Assembly: GCA_020846435.1 (NCBI GenBank) | Contig: JADLDY010000004.1 | Location: 1-64,000 of the forward strand | Source of the DNA: Deltaproteobacteria bacterium | GTDB lineage: Bacteria; Desulfobacterota; GWC2-55-46 | Length of the DNA stretch: 64,000 nucleotides | Direction: 5' to 3' | Shown here: in pieces, positions 16,769 through 25,645 of the stretch | Position numbering within the stretch: the stretch's first letter is position 1 | How the letters are laid out: the number at the start of each line of letters is the position of its first letter | Notes under the pieces: model-generated | The model's database searches: none | Told to the model about the DNA's origin: nothing | The model's input: the letters and a program-made list of their open reading frames with translations, nothing else | Program-made: the position numbers and the translations under genes

Positions 16769-18681
16769 CTGAGTGTTTCGAGCGCGCTTTCCACAGCGCC
16801 CCTGACGCTTGGGTCAGGGTGGCTCAGGAACTGCTCGAGATCGGCTATCGCTTCATACGCGCCGAGCCTCTCGAGTGCCTTGGCTGCCGCGGCTTTCACT
16901 GGCGCCTCGTCCTTGAGTAGTTTATCCACGATAACGCTCTCTACATCGCTTTCGCCAAGCTCGCCAAGGAGCACGACCGCGTGGTACCTGACCCAGATGT
17001 TCCTGTCATTGAGCGAGCTGATAAGCGCCGCCTTTATCTGGTCTCCTGCCCAGCCGCCAAGCCCTTTCATGACCGAAAGCTTTACCTCATCGTCAGGGTC
17101 ACTGAGGCCCTTGACGACCTCGTCGACCGCGTTTGGTATCCCGAGCCTTGCCATGGATTTATAGGCGGCCTTTCTCACTGCAGGGCTTTTGTCGGCCGAG
17201 GCTTCGATGAGGTGCTTCAAAGACTCCTCGTCGCCTATGGACCCGAGCCCCCTCGCGCCCATCTCGCGCAGGGACTCCTTCTCATTTGCAAGCAGTGCGC
17301 ATAAGCCCTTTTTAACCGTTTCGGAAGGAATGGTAGCGAGGACATCCGTGATCTCCTCCATCACATCCCTGTAAACTTCAGCGTGGAGCGCGTCGAAGAG
17401 GCTTTTTACTGCCGTCTGTCCTGAAAGCGAACCGAGCGCCCTGGCCGCTATCTTCCTTGTATGACCGTCCGTGCTCCTGAGCGACTGATAGAGCACCTCT
17501 ATCGATCCGGGAGAGGCAATAGTCTCAAGCGCGGTTACTACGGCGCGCAGTTCAATCTTTCCGGCCTTTCCGATGAGCTCTTTGAGGAGAGGCACGGCCT
17601 CTGCGGACTTCAACTCTCCGAACGTTCTTACAATTATCTTGAGGCATTTGCCGCCTCTGGAGAGCCTGTCCTTCAATATCTCCGGCAGCGGGCCACGCCC
17701 GGTTATTGACACAATAGTATCGACGATGAGGTCTTCGGTGTCCTCGTCTATCTCGTTAAGGCTATCCACGAATTTGAATACCGTCTCGAGGCCCTCGTGG
17801 GTCTTCAAAAGAGCGATGCCCTTGAGCGCCTTGATTTTTTCCGACCTGCCGCCATCTTCAACAGCCCTGGCGAACATGTTGTAATAAGTTTTTTTGAAGT
17901 CAGCTCCAGGCCTGAAGTCAGAGCCGGGAGAGACCGCCTTTTCAAGGAGCTCCATGACGGCCGGGATGTTGAAGATCCTGCCCTTCTTTACCAGTGGTTC
18001 GAGCTTGAGGAGAATCATCGAAGCGTCCTCAGCCGGAGCGATCCTGCCGGCCGCGTCTATCGCCGCGTCCTTGATGAGGCCCGAGTCGACCTCGATGAGC
18101 TTCAGGAGCGGAGAAAGAGCCCTGCGGTCATGAATGAGGCCGAGCCCTTCAACGGCCGAGAACCTCACCCACTCCTCTGGGTCTTCGAGCGCGCGCAGGA
18201 GAAGCGGGACGGCGGAGGCCGCCTTGAGCCTGCCGAGACAGACAGCGACTGATGCCCTTACGTTGGGGTTTGCGTGGCCGACGAGAGCCGACAGGAGCCC
18301 TATCGCCCTCTCCTCGCGGCAGTTCGCTATTATGTCCACGCCGAACTTCACTACGTCATCGTCATTGTCGTTCAGCAGCCCGGCTATGACAGGGAAGGCT
18401 TCCGCCCCGATGAGCTCGAGTATCTCTACCCCCATGTTCCTGAGCATAGCGCTCTCGCTTTTGAGGAGCGGCGCGGCCGCCTCGGCGACTTTCCTGCCGC
18501 CTATCGAGGTAAGGGCGTTCAAGGCCGCCTCCCTTACTCCTGGATCAACGTCCGCGAGCATCGACGCGAGCAGAGGCACCGAATCAGCGCATCGGCTGTC
18601 TCCGAGTGACTCGCATGCGTTCCTGCGGTCTCCGGCGTCCTGGGACAAGAGCATATCGTTCAGACTGTTCACGTTTTCCAT
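16762..18681 (-). CDS. HEAT-repeat protein coupled to cheR
   Basis: Starting from the ATG at 18681 (GGAAGGG upstream), the product is about 639 residues and almost entirely HEAT repeats of about 31 residues, recognisable by recurring V-R-x-x-A-x-x-A-L-G-x-L/I patterns such as NVRASVAVCLGRLKAASAVP and WVRFSAVEGLGLIHDRRALS. There is no signal peptide or membrane helix. Such proteins are scaffolds. The tight overlap with cheR and its place between fliA and cheR suggest a role in chemotaxis array or motor control, but no partner can be named. An earlier in-frame start would add ten residues. Confidence 0.9.
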   Translation of the reverse strand: MENVNSLNDMLLSQDAGDRRNACESLGDSRCADSVPLLASMLADVDPGVREAALNALTSIGGRKVAEAAAPLLKSESAMLRNMGVEILELIGAEAFPVIAGLLNDNDDDVVKFGVDIIANCREERAIGLLSALVGHANPNVRASVAVCLGRLKAASAVPLLLRALEDPEEWVRFSAVEGLGLIHDRRALSPLLKLIEVDSGLIKDAAIDAAGRIAPAEDASMILLKLEPLVKKGRIFNIPAVMELLEKAVSPGSDFRPGADFKKTYYNMFARAVEDGGRSEKIKALKGIALLKTHEGLETVFKFVDSLNEIDEDTEDLIVDTIVSITGRGPLPEILKDRLSRGGKCLKIIVRTFGELKSAEAVPLLKELIGKAGKIELRAVVTALETIASPGSIEVLYQSLRSTDGHTRKIAARALGSLSGQTAVKSLFDALHAEVYRDVMEEITDVLATIPSETVKKGLCALLANEKESLREMGARGLGSIGDEESLKHLIEASADKSPAVRKAAYKSMARLGIPNAVDEVVKGLSDPDDEVKLSVMKGLGGWAGDQIKAALISSLNDRNIWVRYHAVVLLGELGESDVESVIVDKLLKDEAPVKAAAAKALERLGAYEAIADLEQFLSHPDPSVRGAVESALETLRC

Positions 18682-18736
18682 ATCACCCTTCCTTATGTAT
18701 CGGGCAGGCATCGGGTTTCCTTGAATCTTTTCAGCC

Positions 18737-19468
18737 TCAGGCAGCGGCCCCGACAGTCTTCTTGAGCTTGCCCTTGAGCCTGTGCATGGTCTGGCTGTGA
18801 AGCTGGCAGACCCTTGATTCGGTTATGTCCAGGACCTTGCCTATCTCCTTCAAGGTCAGCTCGTCATAGTAATAGAGCGAGATGATGAGCTTTTCCTTCT
18901 CAGGGAGCGTGTCGACAGCCTCGGCGACCTTTCTTTTGACCTCGTTGAAGTTGACGATGGTCATGGGGTCCTTGCCCTCCGGGTCCTTTATGCACTCGAG
19001 GATGTCCATGCCGTCGTCGTAGTTCACGCCAAGGTCCTCGAGGTTCAGGACGCTAAGCGCGCTAACCTGGCTCAGGATGGTGTTCAGCGCGTCAGTCGAT
19101 ATGTCGAGGAACTTTGCGACCTCCTCTGACTCGGCCGGCCTTCCGGTCTTGCGCTCAATCTCGTTGTAAGCCTTCTCAAGCTGGTTTGACTTGTCCCTCA
19201 TCGACCTCGTCATCCAGTCCATGCTCCGGAGCTCGTCCATTATCGCGCCCCTTATTCTTATGGAGGCGTAGGTGTTGAACTGCACGCCCTTGGAGGAATC
19301 GAACCTGTCGATCGACTCCAGGAGGCCTATGGTGCCGGCGCTGATGAGGTCGTTGACGTCGATGTGCGGCGGCAGGTTTACGGCGACCTGGTAGGCTATT
19401 ATCTTCACCAGGTGTATGTTGTCCTGCATGAGCTTGTCTCTGTCCAGTTTTGGCATCGTCATCGTCAT
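18737..19468 (-). CDS. fliA: Flagellar sigma factor FliA (sigma-28)
   Basis: From the ATG at 19468 (AGGA about 10 bases upstream) the protein is 243 residues, the usual FliA size. An earlier in-frame ATG at 19597 would add 43 residues lying wholly over the end of flhG and is unlikely. Region 2 is clear (DLISAGTIGLLESIDRFDSS, then VQFNTYASIRIRGAIMDELR), as is the region 4 helix-turn-helix (ELTLKEIGKVLDITESRVCQ). It recognises the promoters at 768-795 and probably 10078-10105 and is held by FlgM (408-722). Its place after flhG is the usual flhA-flhF-flhG-fliA order. Confidence 0.97.
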   Translation of the reverse strand: MTMTMPKLDRDKLMQDNIHLVKIIAYQVAVNLPPHIDVNDLISAGTIGLLESIDRFDSSKGVQFNTYASIRIRGAIMDELRSMDWMTRSMRDKSNQLEKAYNEIERKTGRPAESEEVAKFLDISTDALNTILSQVSALSVLNLEDLGVNYDDGMDILECIKDPEGKDPMTIVNFNEVKRKVAEAVDTLPEKEKLIISLYYYDELTLKEIGKVLDITESRVCQLHSQTMHRLKGKLKKTVGAAA

Positions 19469-19491
19469 GGCTTTTTTCCTGCCGTCTTTTT

Positions 19492-20355
19492 TCAGATAGT
19501 CCTTTTTAGGACCTGCCTCCAGAAAAACTGCATTCCGCCCTTCAAGCTGCTCTGAACCGGTTGCTCGCATATCTCCCTCGCTATTTCCTGATAACATTGA
19601 CTTGCCTTGGTCTCGGGATAAAGCTCCATGACCGCCCTTTGCCTGATTACGGACCTGCTGACGTTATCGTCCTGGAGCACGCACCCCAGGTACTCGACCG
19701 ATATGCTCAGAAAACGCTCGGCCGCGAGACTTATCTTCCTGTAAACTTCCAGGCCTGCCGATCTCGACTTGACTGAATTGACAAGCAGCCTGAACCTCCT
19801 CTCGCCGTGCTTCTGGAACATCACCTTCATAAGCGCGTAAGCGTCGGTTATCGACGTCGGCTCAGGAGTCACGACTACTACTATCTCCTGCGCGGACATG
19901 TTGAAAAAAAGCACGTTGCTCGATATTCCGGCTCCAGTGTCGACGATCATGATGTCGAACGAATCGCCCAGCTCCTCCAGGTGCGCGGCCAGCGCTATTC
20001 TCTCCTCGGAGCCAAGGTCCGTGAGCTCCTGCACGCCTGAGCTCGCGGGCAGGATCATCACCCCTTCAGGCCCCTTTACAAGGACCTCATCGATTCTCTT
20101 TTCGCCGCTCAGGAGATGTCCGATGTTGTATCTGGGGGCGAGGCCGAGAAGAACGTCAAGGTTGCCAAGCCCCAGGTCAGCGTCAAGGAGAAGGACTTTC
20201 TTCCCCATCCTCGAGAAAGCTATCGCAAGGTTCACGACCGAGTTGGTCTTGCCGACTCCGCCCTTGCCGCTGCTCACGGCCATGACTCTCGTGCCCGTCC
20301 ACGCCATGGCCGTCTCCTCCTCAGCGAATTTAGTCAATTTCAATGCTTGTTCCAT
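19492..20355 (-). CDS. flhG: FlhG/FleN MinD-like ATPase controlling flagellar number
   Basis: This 287-residue protein has the deviant Walker A KGGVGKT at 31-37 and the DADLGLGNLDVLLGL stretch of MinD/FlhG ATPases. Its first helix (MEQALKLTKF) resembles the N-terminal DQAxxLR activator helix by which FlhG stimulates the FlhF GTPase. FlhF and FlhG together set pole placement and number of flagella, so a polar pattern is expected. It lies directly between flhF and fliA. In some species FlhG also restrains the master sigma-54 activator. Confidence 0.95.
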   Translation of the reverse strand: MEQALKLTKFAEEETAMAWTGTRVMAVSSGKGGVGKTNSVVNLAIAFSRMGKKVLLLDADLGLGNLDVLLGLAPRYNIGHLLSGEKRIDEVLVKGPEGVMILPASSGVQELTDLGSEERIALAAHLEELGDSFDIMIVDTGAGISSNVLFFNMSAQEIVVVVTPEPTSITDAYALMKVMFQKHGERRFRLLVNSVKSRSAGLEVYRKISLAAERFLSISVEYLGCVLQDDNVSRSVIRQRAVMELYPETKASQCYQEIAREICEQPVQSSLKGGMQFFWRQVLKRTI

Positions 20356-20370
20356 TCCTGTCGCCTCTCC

Positions 20371-21459
20371 TTAATTCGGCATGAAAAAACTCAGAAGTCT
20401 GTCTCTTGAGGCGACCTCGATGTCATCAGGCACGCGGCTGCCGGTAGAAAGATACGCGGCCGGTTTTTTCGCCATGACCATCGCGTTAAGTATCGCGCCG
20501 TGCTCTTTTCCCTCGTCGAGGCGCGTGAAGGAAAGGGAGTCTATAGGAAGGGCTCCAAAACCCTTGACGCTTTCGTACATCGCCTCGTCCCTTGTCTGTG
20601 AATTGAGGACCAGGTTGAACTTCAACGCCGGGCACTCGTCGGCAAGCCTTATGAGAGCCTCCATCCTTCTTGAGTCCCTGTGGTTGAGCCCGGGGGTATC
20701 TACAAGTATGAGCTCCTTGTCAGCATGGGCGCACATCCTTGATTTGAGCTCGCCCGCGTCCCGCGCTACCTCGACAGGCACGCCCATGAGCCTTCCGTAG
20801 GCCTTGAGCTGGTCGGCGGCTCCAATCCTGAGTGTGTCCATGGTAATGAGAGCCATGCGCCTTTTGCGCTTCACGCCGTGAACTGCGGCGAGTTTGGCTA
20901 TCGTGGTAGTCTTGCCAGCCCCCTCTGAGCCGACGAAAGCCAGCGCGCCAGAGTTCGCGAGCGGATCTTTGACATCGAGGCGATCGTAGACTTTTCTTCT
21001 CATGCGCGATTTGAGATAGATGATGTCTGCTGCCTTGTCCCTGGTGACGCCTGAAAGGGTGTTCATCAGTATTTTCTTGGCGAGACGTCTGTCAACGCCG
21101 CCGGTGACGAGGTTCTCTTCGAGCCTGTTGAAGACATCAGCGGCAGCCCCCCCTGAGCGCGCGGCGAACGAGAAGCACAGGTCCTTCAGCTCTCTGAGCT
21201 CTCTGAGCTCTTTTTTAAGCTCTCTTTCAAGAGAGCTCTGTGAGCCGGCCGTCATGACAGGCTTCACGGTGCTCTCCGCGCCGCGGTTTTTGCCGGCTGA
21301 CGCGGCGGCGTCAAGGTCGTAGTCAACCGCCGCTATCACCTCGTACTGACCGCTTGAGAGCCTCTTGTTGCTCATGATCAAAGCCTGCTCTCCGAACTCG
21401 GCCTTGATGAGCCTCAAGGCTTCTTTTACCGACGGGCCTGTAAAACTTTTCATCCGCAT
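20371..21459 (-). CDS. flhF: FlhF, SRP-type GTPase for polar flagellar placement
   Basis: The 362-residue protein has a short N-terminal B domain, a charged linker, a helical N domain and an SRP-like G domain with P-loop GSEGAGKT (177-184), switch segment DTPGLNHRD and a LTRLDE-like FTRLDEGKE motif. FlhF recruits early flagellar parts to the pole. The linker at about 76-92 contains repeated Arg-Glu-Leu units encoded by a short tandem DNA repeat (about 21188-21241). It lies just after flhA and before flhG. Confidence 0.96.
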   Translation of the reverse strand: MRMKSFTGPSVKEALRLIKAEFGEQALIMSNKRLSSGQYEVIAAVDYDLDAAASAGKNRGAESTVKPVMTAGSQSSLERELKKELRELRELKDLCFSFAARSGGAAADVFNRLEENLVTGGVDRRLAKKILMNTLSGVTRDKAADIIYLKSRMRRKVYDRLDVKDPLANSGALAFVGSEGAGKTTTIAKLAAVHGVKRKRRMALITMDTLRIGAADQLKAYGRLMGVPVEVARDAGELKSRMCAHADKELILVDTPGLNHRDSRRMEALIRLADECPALKFNLVLNSQTRDEAMYESVKGFGALPIDSLSFTRLDEGKEHGAILNAMVMAKKPAAYLSTGSRVPDDIEVASRDRLLSFFMPN

Positions 21460-21460
21460 G

Positions 21461-23536
21461 CTACAACCTCACCACTTTAAGTGTCTGGACCTTCGCGTTA
21501 GGCGAAATCTCGCTGTGTGAAAGCACCGGGGTTGCCGGGAAAGACCTTTCGGTCAGTCTCCTGACGAATCTCCTGGTCTGGTGCGAAACAAGCAGTACCG
21601 GCTGGTAGCCCTTTGACATGGCCTCTTCAAGGGCTTCCCTCAACTTGCCGAGTATCTTCTGAGCCGCGCCTGGCTCAATTGACATGAACGAGCCCTGCGG
21701 CGTCTCGTGTATGGATTTCGCTATCGTCTCTTCGATCTCCTGGCTCAGGGCAAGGACCTGTATTGCCGAATCCTGCCCCGCGTGAGACTTGGAGATCTGT
21801 CTGGCGAGGTTCATCCTCACGTATTCCGTAAGAAGATCGGTGTCCTTTGTCAAGGTCGCGTAATCCGCGAGCGTCTCGAGCACGCTCTGCAGGTCCCTTA
21901 TCGAGACCCTTTCCTTCAGGAGGTTCTGGAAGACCTTCTGCACAGCTCCGAGACTCATGAGCCCCGGGACAAGCTCCTCTACGACCTTCGGGTGCGTCTT
22001 CGCGGCTTTGTCGAGGAGTCCCTGTACTTCCTGGCGGCCGAGTATCTCGTTGGCGTGGCTCCTTATCACCTCAGTCACATGGGTCGCGATTATCGCGGAG
22101 TGGTTGACGACCGTGTAGCCCATGAGCTGAGCCTTTTCTATCTGGCCGTCAGCGACCCAGATGGAGGGCAGGCCAAAGGCCGGGTCTGTCGTCTGCATTC
22201 CCTCGAGTCCGGGCTGAGCGGTGCCAGGGTCTATAGCGAGGGAATGGCCCGCGAGAAGCTCCCCTCTTGCCACCTCAATGCCCTTGACGAGGAAGATGTA
22301 CTCGGAAGGCTTGAGCTGAAGGTTGTCCTTTATGTGGACGGGCTGGACCATGATGCCCATTTCCTCGGCGAACTGCCTTCTTATGGCCTTTATTCTCTCG
22401 AGGAGCTCTCCGCCTTCGCTTGAGTCAACGAGAGGAATGAGCCTGTAACCGACTTCGAGGCTCAATGTGTCGATGAGCGGCACCTCGTCGGAGGCTTCCT
22501 TCCTTGGCTGCGGCTTTGCGGCCTTTTCCTTCTCAGCCGTCTCCTCGGCTACCTTGGCCTCGGCGTTCTTGTAGACGAGATAGCCAACCCCGGCGGTTGC
22601 AATCGAGAGCACCAGGAAAGCCACGTGCGGGAGACCCGGGATGAGGCCGAAGACGAAGAGAATGGCTGAAGCGATGAGGATCGGCTTGGGGTTGAGCACG
22701 AACTGCTTGCCGATGCTGTCGGAGAGGCCCGTACCTGAGTTGACGTTCGAGACGACTATGCCAGCCGCGGTCGATATGACAAGCGCCGGTATCTGCGCCA
22801 CGAGGCCGTCGCCGACTGTAAGTAGCGTGTAGGTAGCGGCGGCTTCCGTCACCGGGAGGCCCTGCTGGAGTACGCCTATGATGATGCCGCCCACGATGTT
22901 GATGACGGCGATCAGAATACCGGCGACAGCGTCTCCCCTTACGAATTTGCTCGCTCCGTCCATGGCTCCGTAAAAATCTGCTTCGAGGGCTACGTCCTTC
23001 CTTCTCTTCCTCGCCTCTTCATCGCCGATGAGCCCGGCGTTGAGGTCGGCGTCGATTGCCATCTGCTTTCCTGGCATGGCGTCGAGGGTGAACCTCGCGG
23101 CGACTTCGGCAATGCGGCCCGCGCCCTTTGTGATGACCATGAAGTTGATGATAACGAGTATCGCGAAGACGATGAAGCCTACGGCGTAATTTCCGCCGAC
23201 GACGAAGTTGCCGAAGGACTTGATGACCTGACCTGCGGCCTCCGGGCCGTCAGCTCCGTGCAGGAGGATTAGCCTCGTGGAAGCTACGTTGAGCGAGAGC
23301 CTGAAAAGGGTCGTGACGAGCAAAAGTATCGGGAACGTCGAGAAATCCAGCGGCTTCTTGACGTAGACGGCCACAAGGAGGATGATTATCGCGACAGTGA
23401 TGTTGAAGGTCAGGAACAGGTCCAGAAGAAGCGGCGGCACAGGCAGGATCATGACGAACAGTATCGCCACTATGCCGACGGGCAGGGCCAGGTCCATCCC
23501 TCTTTTGAATATCATGTTGTCGGTCATTCCAGCCAT
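21461..23536 (-). CDS. flhA: Flagellar export gate protein FlhA
   Basis: The 691-residue protein has about eight membrane helices in the first 330 residues (starting LALPVGIVAILFVMILPVP) and a large cytoplasmic C-terminal domain. The conserved loop FTLDAMPGKQMAIDADLNAG (about 148-167) is a hallmark of the FlhA/SctV family. It forms the nonameric ring that receives chaperone-substrate complexes and couples ion flow to export. Length matches the flagellar branch. It is 3 bases past flhB. Confidence 0.98.
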   Translation of the reverse strand: MAGMTDNMIFKRGMDLALPVGIVAILFVMILPVPPLLLDLFLTFNITVAIIILLVAVYVKKPLDFSTFPILLLVTTLFRLSLNVASTRLILLHGADGPEAAGQVIKSFGNFVVGGNYAVGFIVFAILVIINFMVITKGAGRIAEVAARFTLDAMPGKQMAIDADLNAGLIGDEEARKRRKDVALEADFYGAMDGASKFVRGDAVAGILIAVINIVGGIIIGVLQQGLPVTEAAATYTLLTVGDGLVAQIPALVISTAAGIVVSNVNSGTGLSDSIGKQFVLNPKPILIASAILFVFGLIPGLPHVAFLVLSIATAGVGYLVYKNAEAKVAEETAEKEKAAKPQPRKEASDEVPLIDTLSLEVGYRLIPLVDSSEGGELLERIKAIRRQFAEEMGIMVQPVHIKDNLQLKPSEYIFLVKGIEVARGELLAGHSLAIDPGTAQPGLEGMQTTDPAFGLPSIWVADGQIEKAQLMGYTVVNHSAIIATHVTEVIRSHANEILGRQEVQGLLDKAAKTHPKVVEELVPGLMSLGAVQKVFQNLLKERVSIRDLQSVLETLADYATLTKDTDLLTEYVRMNLARQISKSHAGQDSAIQVLALSQEIEETIAKSIHETPQGSFMSIEPGAAQKILGKLREALEEAMSKGYQPVLLVSHQTRRFVRRLTERSFPATPVLSHSEISPNAKVQTLKVVRL

Positions 23537-23539
23537 CTG

Positions 23540-24595
23540 TTACTTCCTCTTCCTGAGCCTGTATACGTAGGCGAGCACTTCAGCCACGGCCTTGTACAGG
23601 TCTGCCGGTATTTCCATGCCTATCCTGACGGTCTTGTAAAGGGTCCTCGCGAGAGGCTTGTTCTCAAGGACAGGGACCCCGCTTTTCCTCGCGAGCTCCC
23701 TTATCTTCTCTGCTACAAAACCCGCGCCCTTGGCGACGACTATCGGCGCGCCGCCCTTTTCCCTGTCGTACCTTATGGCGACCGCTATGTGAGTCGGGTT
23801 GGTTATGACCACGTCGGCCTTCGGTACGTCGGCCATCATCCTTTTCCTGGCCATCTCTCTCTGCATGGACTTGATCCTGGCCTTGATGATCGGGTCGCCC
23901 TCTGTCTCCTTCATCTCCTCCTTGATCTCTTCCTTGCTCATCCTGAGGCCCTTCTCGAAGGTCCACTTCTGGTAGGCGTAATCGATTGCGGCTATGACCA
24001 CGAGCACCCAGACCGTCTTTACCATGATGGCAAAGCTCACCTTCGCTATATAGGCGGCAGAAGCCGCCACATCCATGTCGATGAGGACCGGCATGTTGAG
24101 CCATTCCTTCTTCACTGCGAGGAAAACGACGTAGGTGAGGACGGATATCTTGAGGATTGATTTGACCAGCTCGGCAATCGAGTTCATCGAGGCTATCTTT
24201 TTGAATCCCGCAAGCGGGTTTATCTTCTTGAAATCAGGCGCGAGCGGCTTGGCGGTGAAGTTGATGCCGTTCTGGACTACGTAGGAGATAGCGCCAAATA
24301 TGGGGATGAGGAGCGCGGGAGCGATTATCATGAGGAAGCTCAATGAGAGGTCCTTGAATATGGTGTGCAGTTCCTTTACCGTGAGCTCGCCCCTGTACAG
24401 GTGAAAGCACTTTTTCATGACATCGGCGAGGCCTGAGAACATCCAGAGGCCGGAGAAGTAGAGCACAATCACGCCGGCGGCGACCATGAAAAGGGTAGAG
24501 ACCTCCTTGGAGGTGGCGAAGTTGCCCTCCTGATAGGACTGCTCTCTCCTTCTCGATGTAGCTTGTTCTGTGCGTTCCTGGTCGTTGTCTGCCAT
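23540..24595 (-). CDS. flhB: Flagellar export switch protein FlhB
   Basis: The 351-residue protein has four membrane segments and a cytoplasmic tail with the autocleavage motif NPTH (in VVITNPTHIAVAIRYD) and the preceding EGDPIIKARIKSMQREMARK. Cleavage at Asn-Pro changes export specificity from rod/hook to filament proteins once FliK (31445-32806) signals completion. Its first base overlaps the end of fliR. Confidence 0.98.
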   Translation of the reverse strand: MADNDQERTEQATSRRREQSYQEGNFATSKEVSTLFMVAAGVIVLYFSGLWMFSGLADVMKKCFHLYRGELTVKELHTIFKDLSLSFLMIIAPALLIPIFGAISYVVQNGINFTAKPLAPDFKKINPLAGFKKIASMNSIAELVKSILKISVLTYVVFLAVKKEWLNMPVLIDMDVAASAAYIAKVSFAIMVKTVWVLVVIAAIDYAYQKWTFEKGLRMSKEEIKEEMKETEGDPIIKARIKSMQREMARKRMMADVPKADVVITNPTHIAVAIRYDREKGGAPIVVAKGAGFVAEKIRELARKSGVPVLENKPLARTLYKTVRIGMEIPADLYKAVAEVLAYVYRLRKRK

Positions 24596-25365
24596 TACAT
24601 TGCCTTCATGAGGTTATCTACTCCCAGCCACATGCGGTCGAACGCCGCTATCGCCGCGTCCTCGAAAACAGGCAGGGATATCAGGATCATGACGAAGCCG
24701 ACTGATATGGTCACGGCGAAGCCTACCGCGAACATGTTGAGCTGAGGCACTGTCCTGGCCATTATGCCCATCGCTATGTTGACGAATATCAGGATGGCGA
24801 GCACGGGGGCAGCGAATTTCAGGCCGAGTATGAATATCTCCTTTGAAAAAATGATCAACCCCTCCATCAGCTCGCCTGAGAGCGTAAAGCCGTATGCCGG
24901 TATGACGTCGAAGCTCTTTTTCAGGGCAAGTATGACCATGAGGTGTCCGTTCACCGTGAGGAATATCAGGAGAGTCAGTATGCTGAGGAACTTTCCGAGG
25001 ACCGTTATCTGCGCGCTGTTTATGGGGTCGTACGCGCTCGCCATGCCGATGCCCATCTGGAAGCTCGCTACCTGGCCCGCGTATTCGATGCCTGTGAAGA
25101 TGAACTTTACGGCCAGTCCTATCGCCGCGCCGATGAGGACCTCCCCGGCGAGGCTTATGATGACGCCGGTCATGGCTGCCGGCAACGCGACGGCGGGCGT
25201 AAGCGGCGTCAGGAGGATGGCCAGAAGGAGCGTAAGGCCGAACTTTACCTGCATGGGAACGTTCATGGCCCCGAATATCGGAGCGGTAAAGAGGATCGAC
25301 CCGGTGCGCACGAGCACGAAAAGAAAGGTCGAGTAGTTGGCCAGTATGTAGTCTGTAATTTCCAT
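24595..25365 (-). CDS. fliR: Flagellar export gate protein FliR
   Basis: This 256-residue very hydrophobic protein with about six membrane helices includes FVLVRTGSILFTAPIFGA near the N-terminus and FQMGIGMASAYDPI, typical of FliR/SctT. FliP, FliQ and FliR form the export gate spiral. It is immediately adjacent to fliQ upstream and overlaps flhB by one base. Confidence 0.97.
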   Translation of the reverse strand: MEITDYILANYSTFLFVLVRTGSILFTAPIFGAMNVPMQVKFGLTLLLAILLTPLTPAVALPAAMTGVIISLAGEVLIGAAIGLAVKFIFTGIEYAGQVASFQMGIGMASAYDPINSAQITVLGKFLSILTLLIFLTVNGHLMVILALKKSFDVIPAYGFTLSGELMEGLIIFSKEIFILGLKFAAPVLAILIFVNIAMGIMARTVPQLNMFAVGFAVTISVGFVMILISLPVFEDAAIAAFDRMWLGVDNLMKAM

Positions 25366-25635
25366 TTACCTTATGTAGTTGGGTATATTTGTGAAGATGC
25401 CGCTTGTGTACTTGATCATTATCTCCATCATCCATGGAGCCATGGCCAGGAGCACGAGAAAGACTACGATTATCTTGGGCACGAACGTGAGGGTCATCTC
25501 CTGTATCTGTGTGACCGCCTGAAAGACGCTTATGAGGAGGCCTACGACCATTCCGGCTATGAGGACCGGGGCCGATACCATGAGGATCACCTCTATCGTC
25601 TCTTTTCCAATCGCTGTCACGAATTCCGGCGTCAT
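25366..25635 (-). CDS. fliQ: Flagellar export gate protein FliQ
   Basis: This 89-residue protein with two membrane helices begins MTPEFVTAIGKETIEVILMV and contains FQAVTQIQEMTLTFVPKI, the FliQ/SctS signature. Length is the family norm. It is placed between fliP and fliR as in most flagellar operons. Confidence 0.97.
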   Translation of the reverse strand: MTPEFVTAIGKETIEVILMVSAPVLIAGMVVGLLISVFQAVTQIQEMTLTFVPKIIVVFLVLLAMAPWMMEIMIKYTSGIFTNIPNYIR

Positions 25636-25645
25636 TATCTTCTCC

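Noticed and set aside
15920-17164. Long plus-strand open frame of 414 codons over cheR and the HEAT-repeat gene
   Set aside because: It lies antisense to two well-supported genes, has no ribosome site or family resemblance, and such frames are common here because of GC-rich codon bias.
19469-19597. N-terminal extension of FliA by 43 residues
   Set aside because: It overlaps the end of flhG, has no similarity to sigma-28, and the ATG at 19468 has a ribosome site and gives the normal length.
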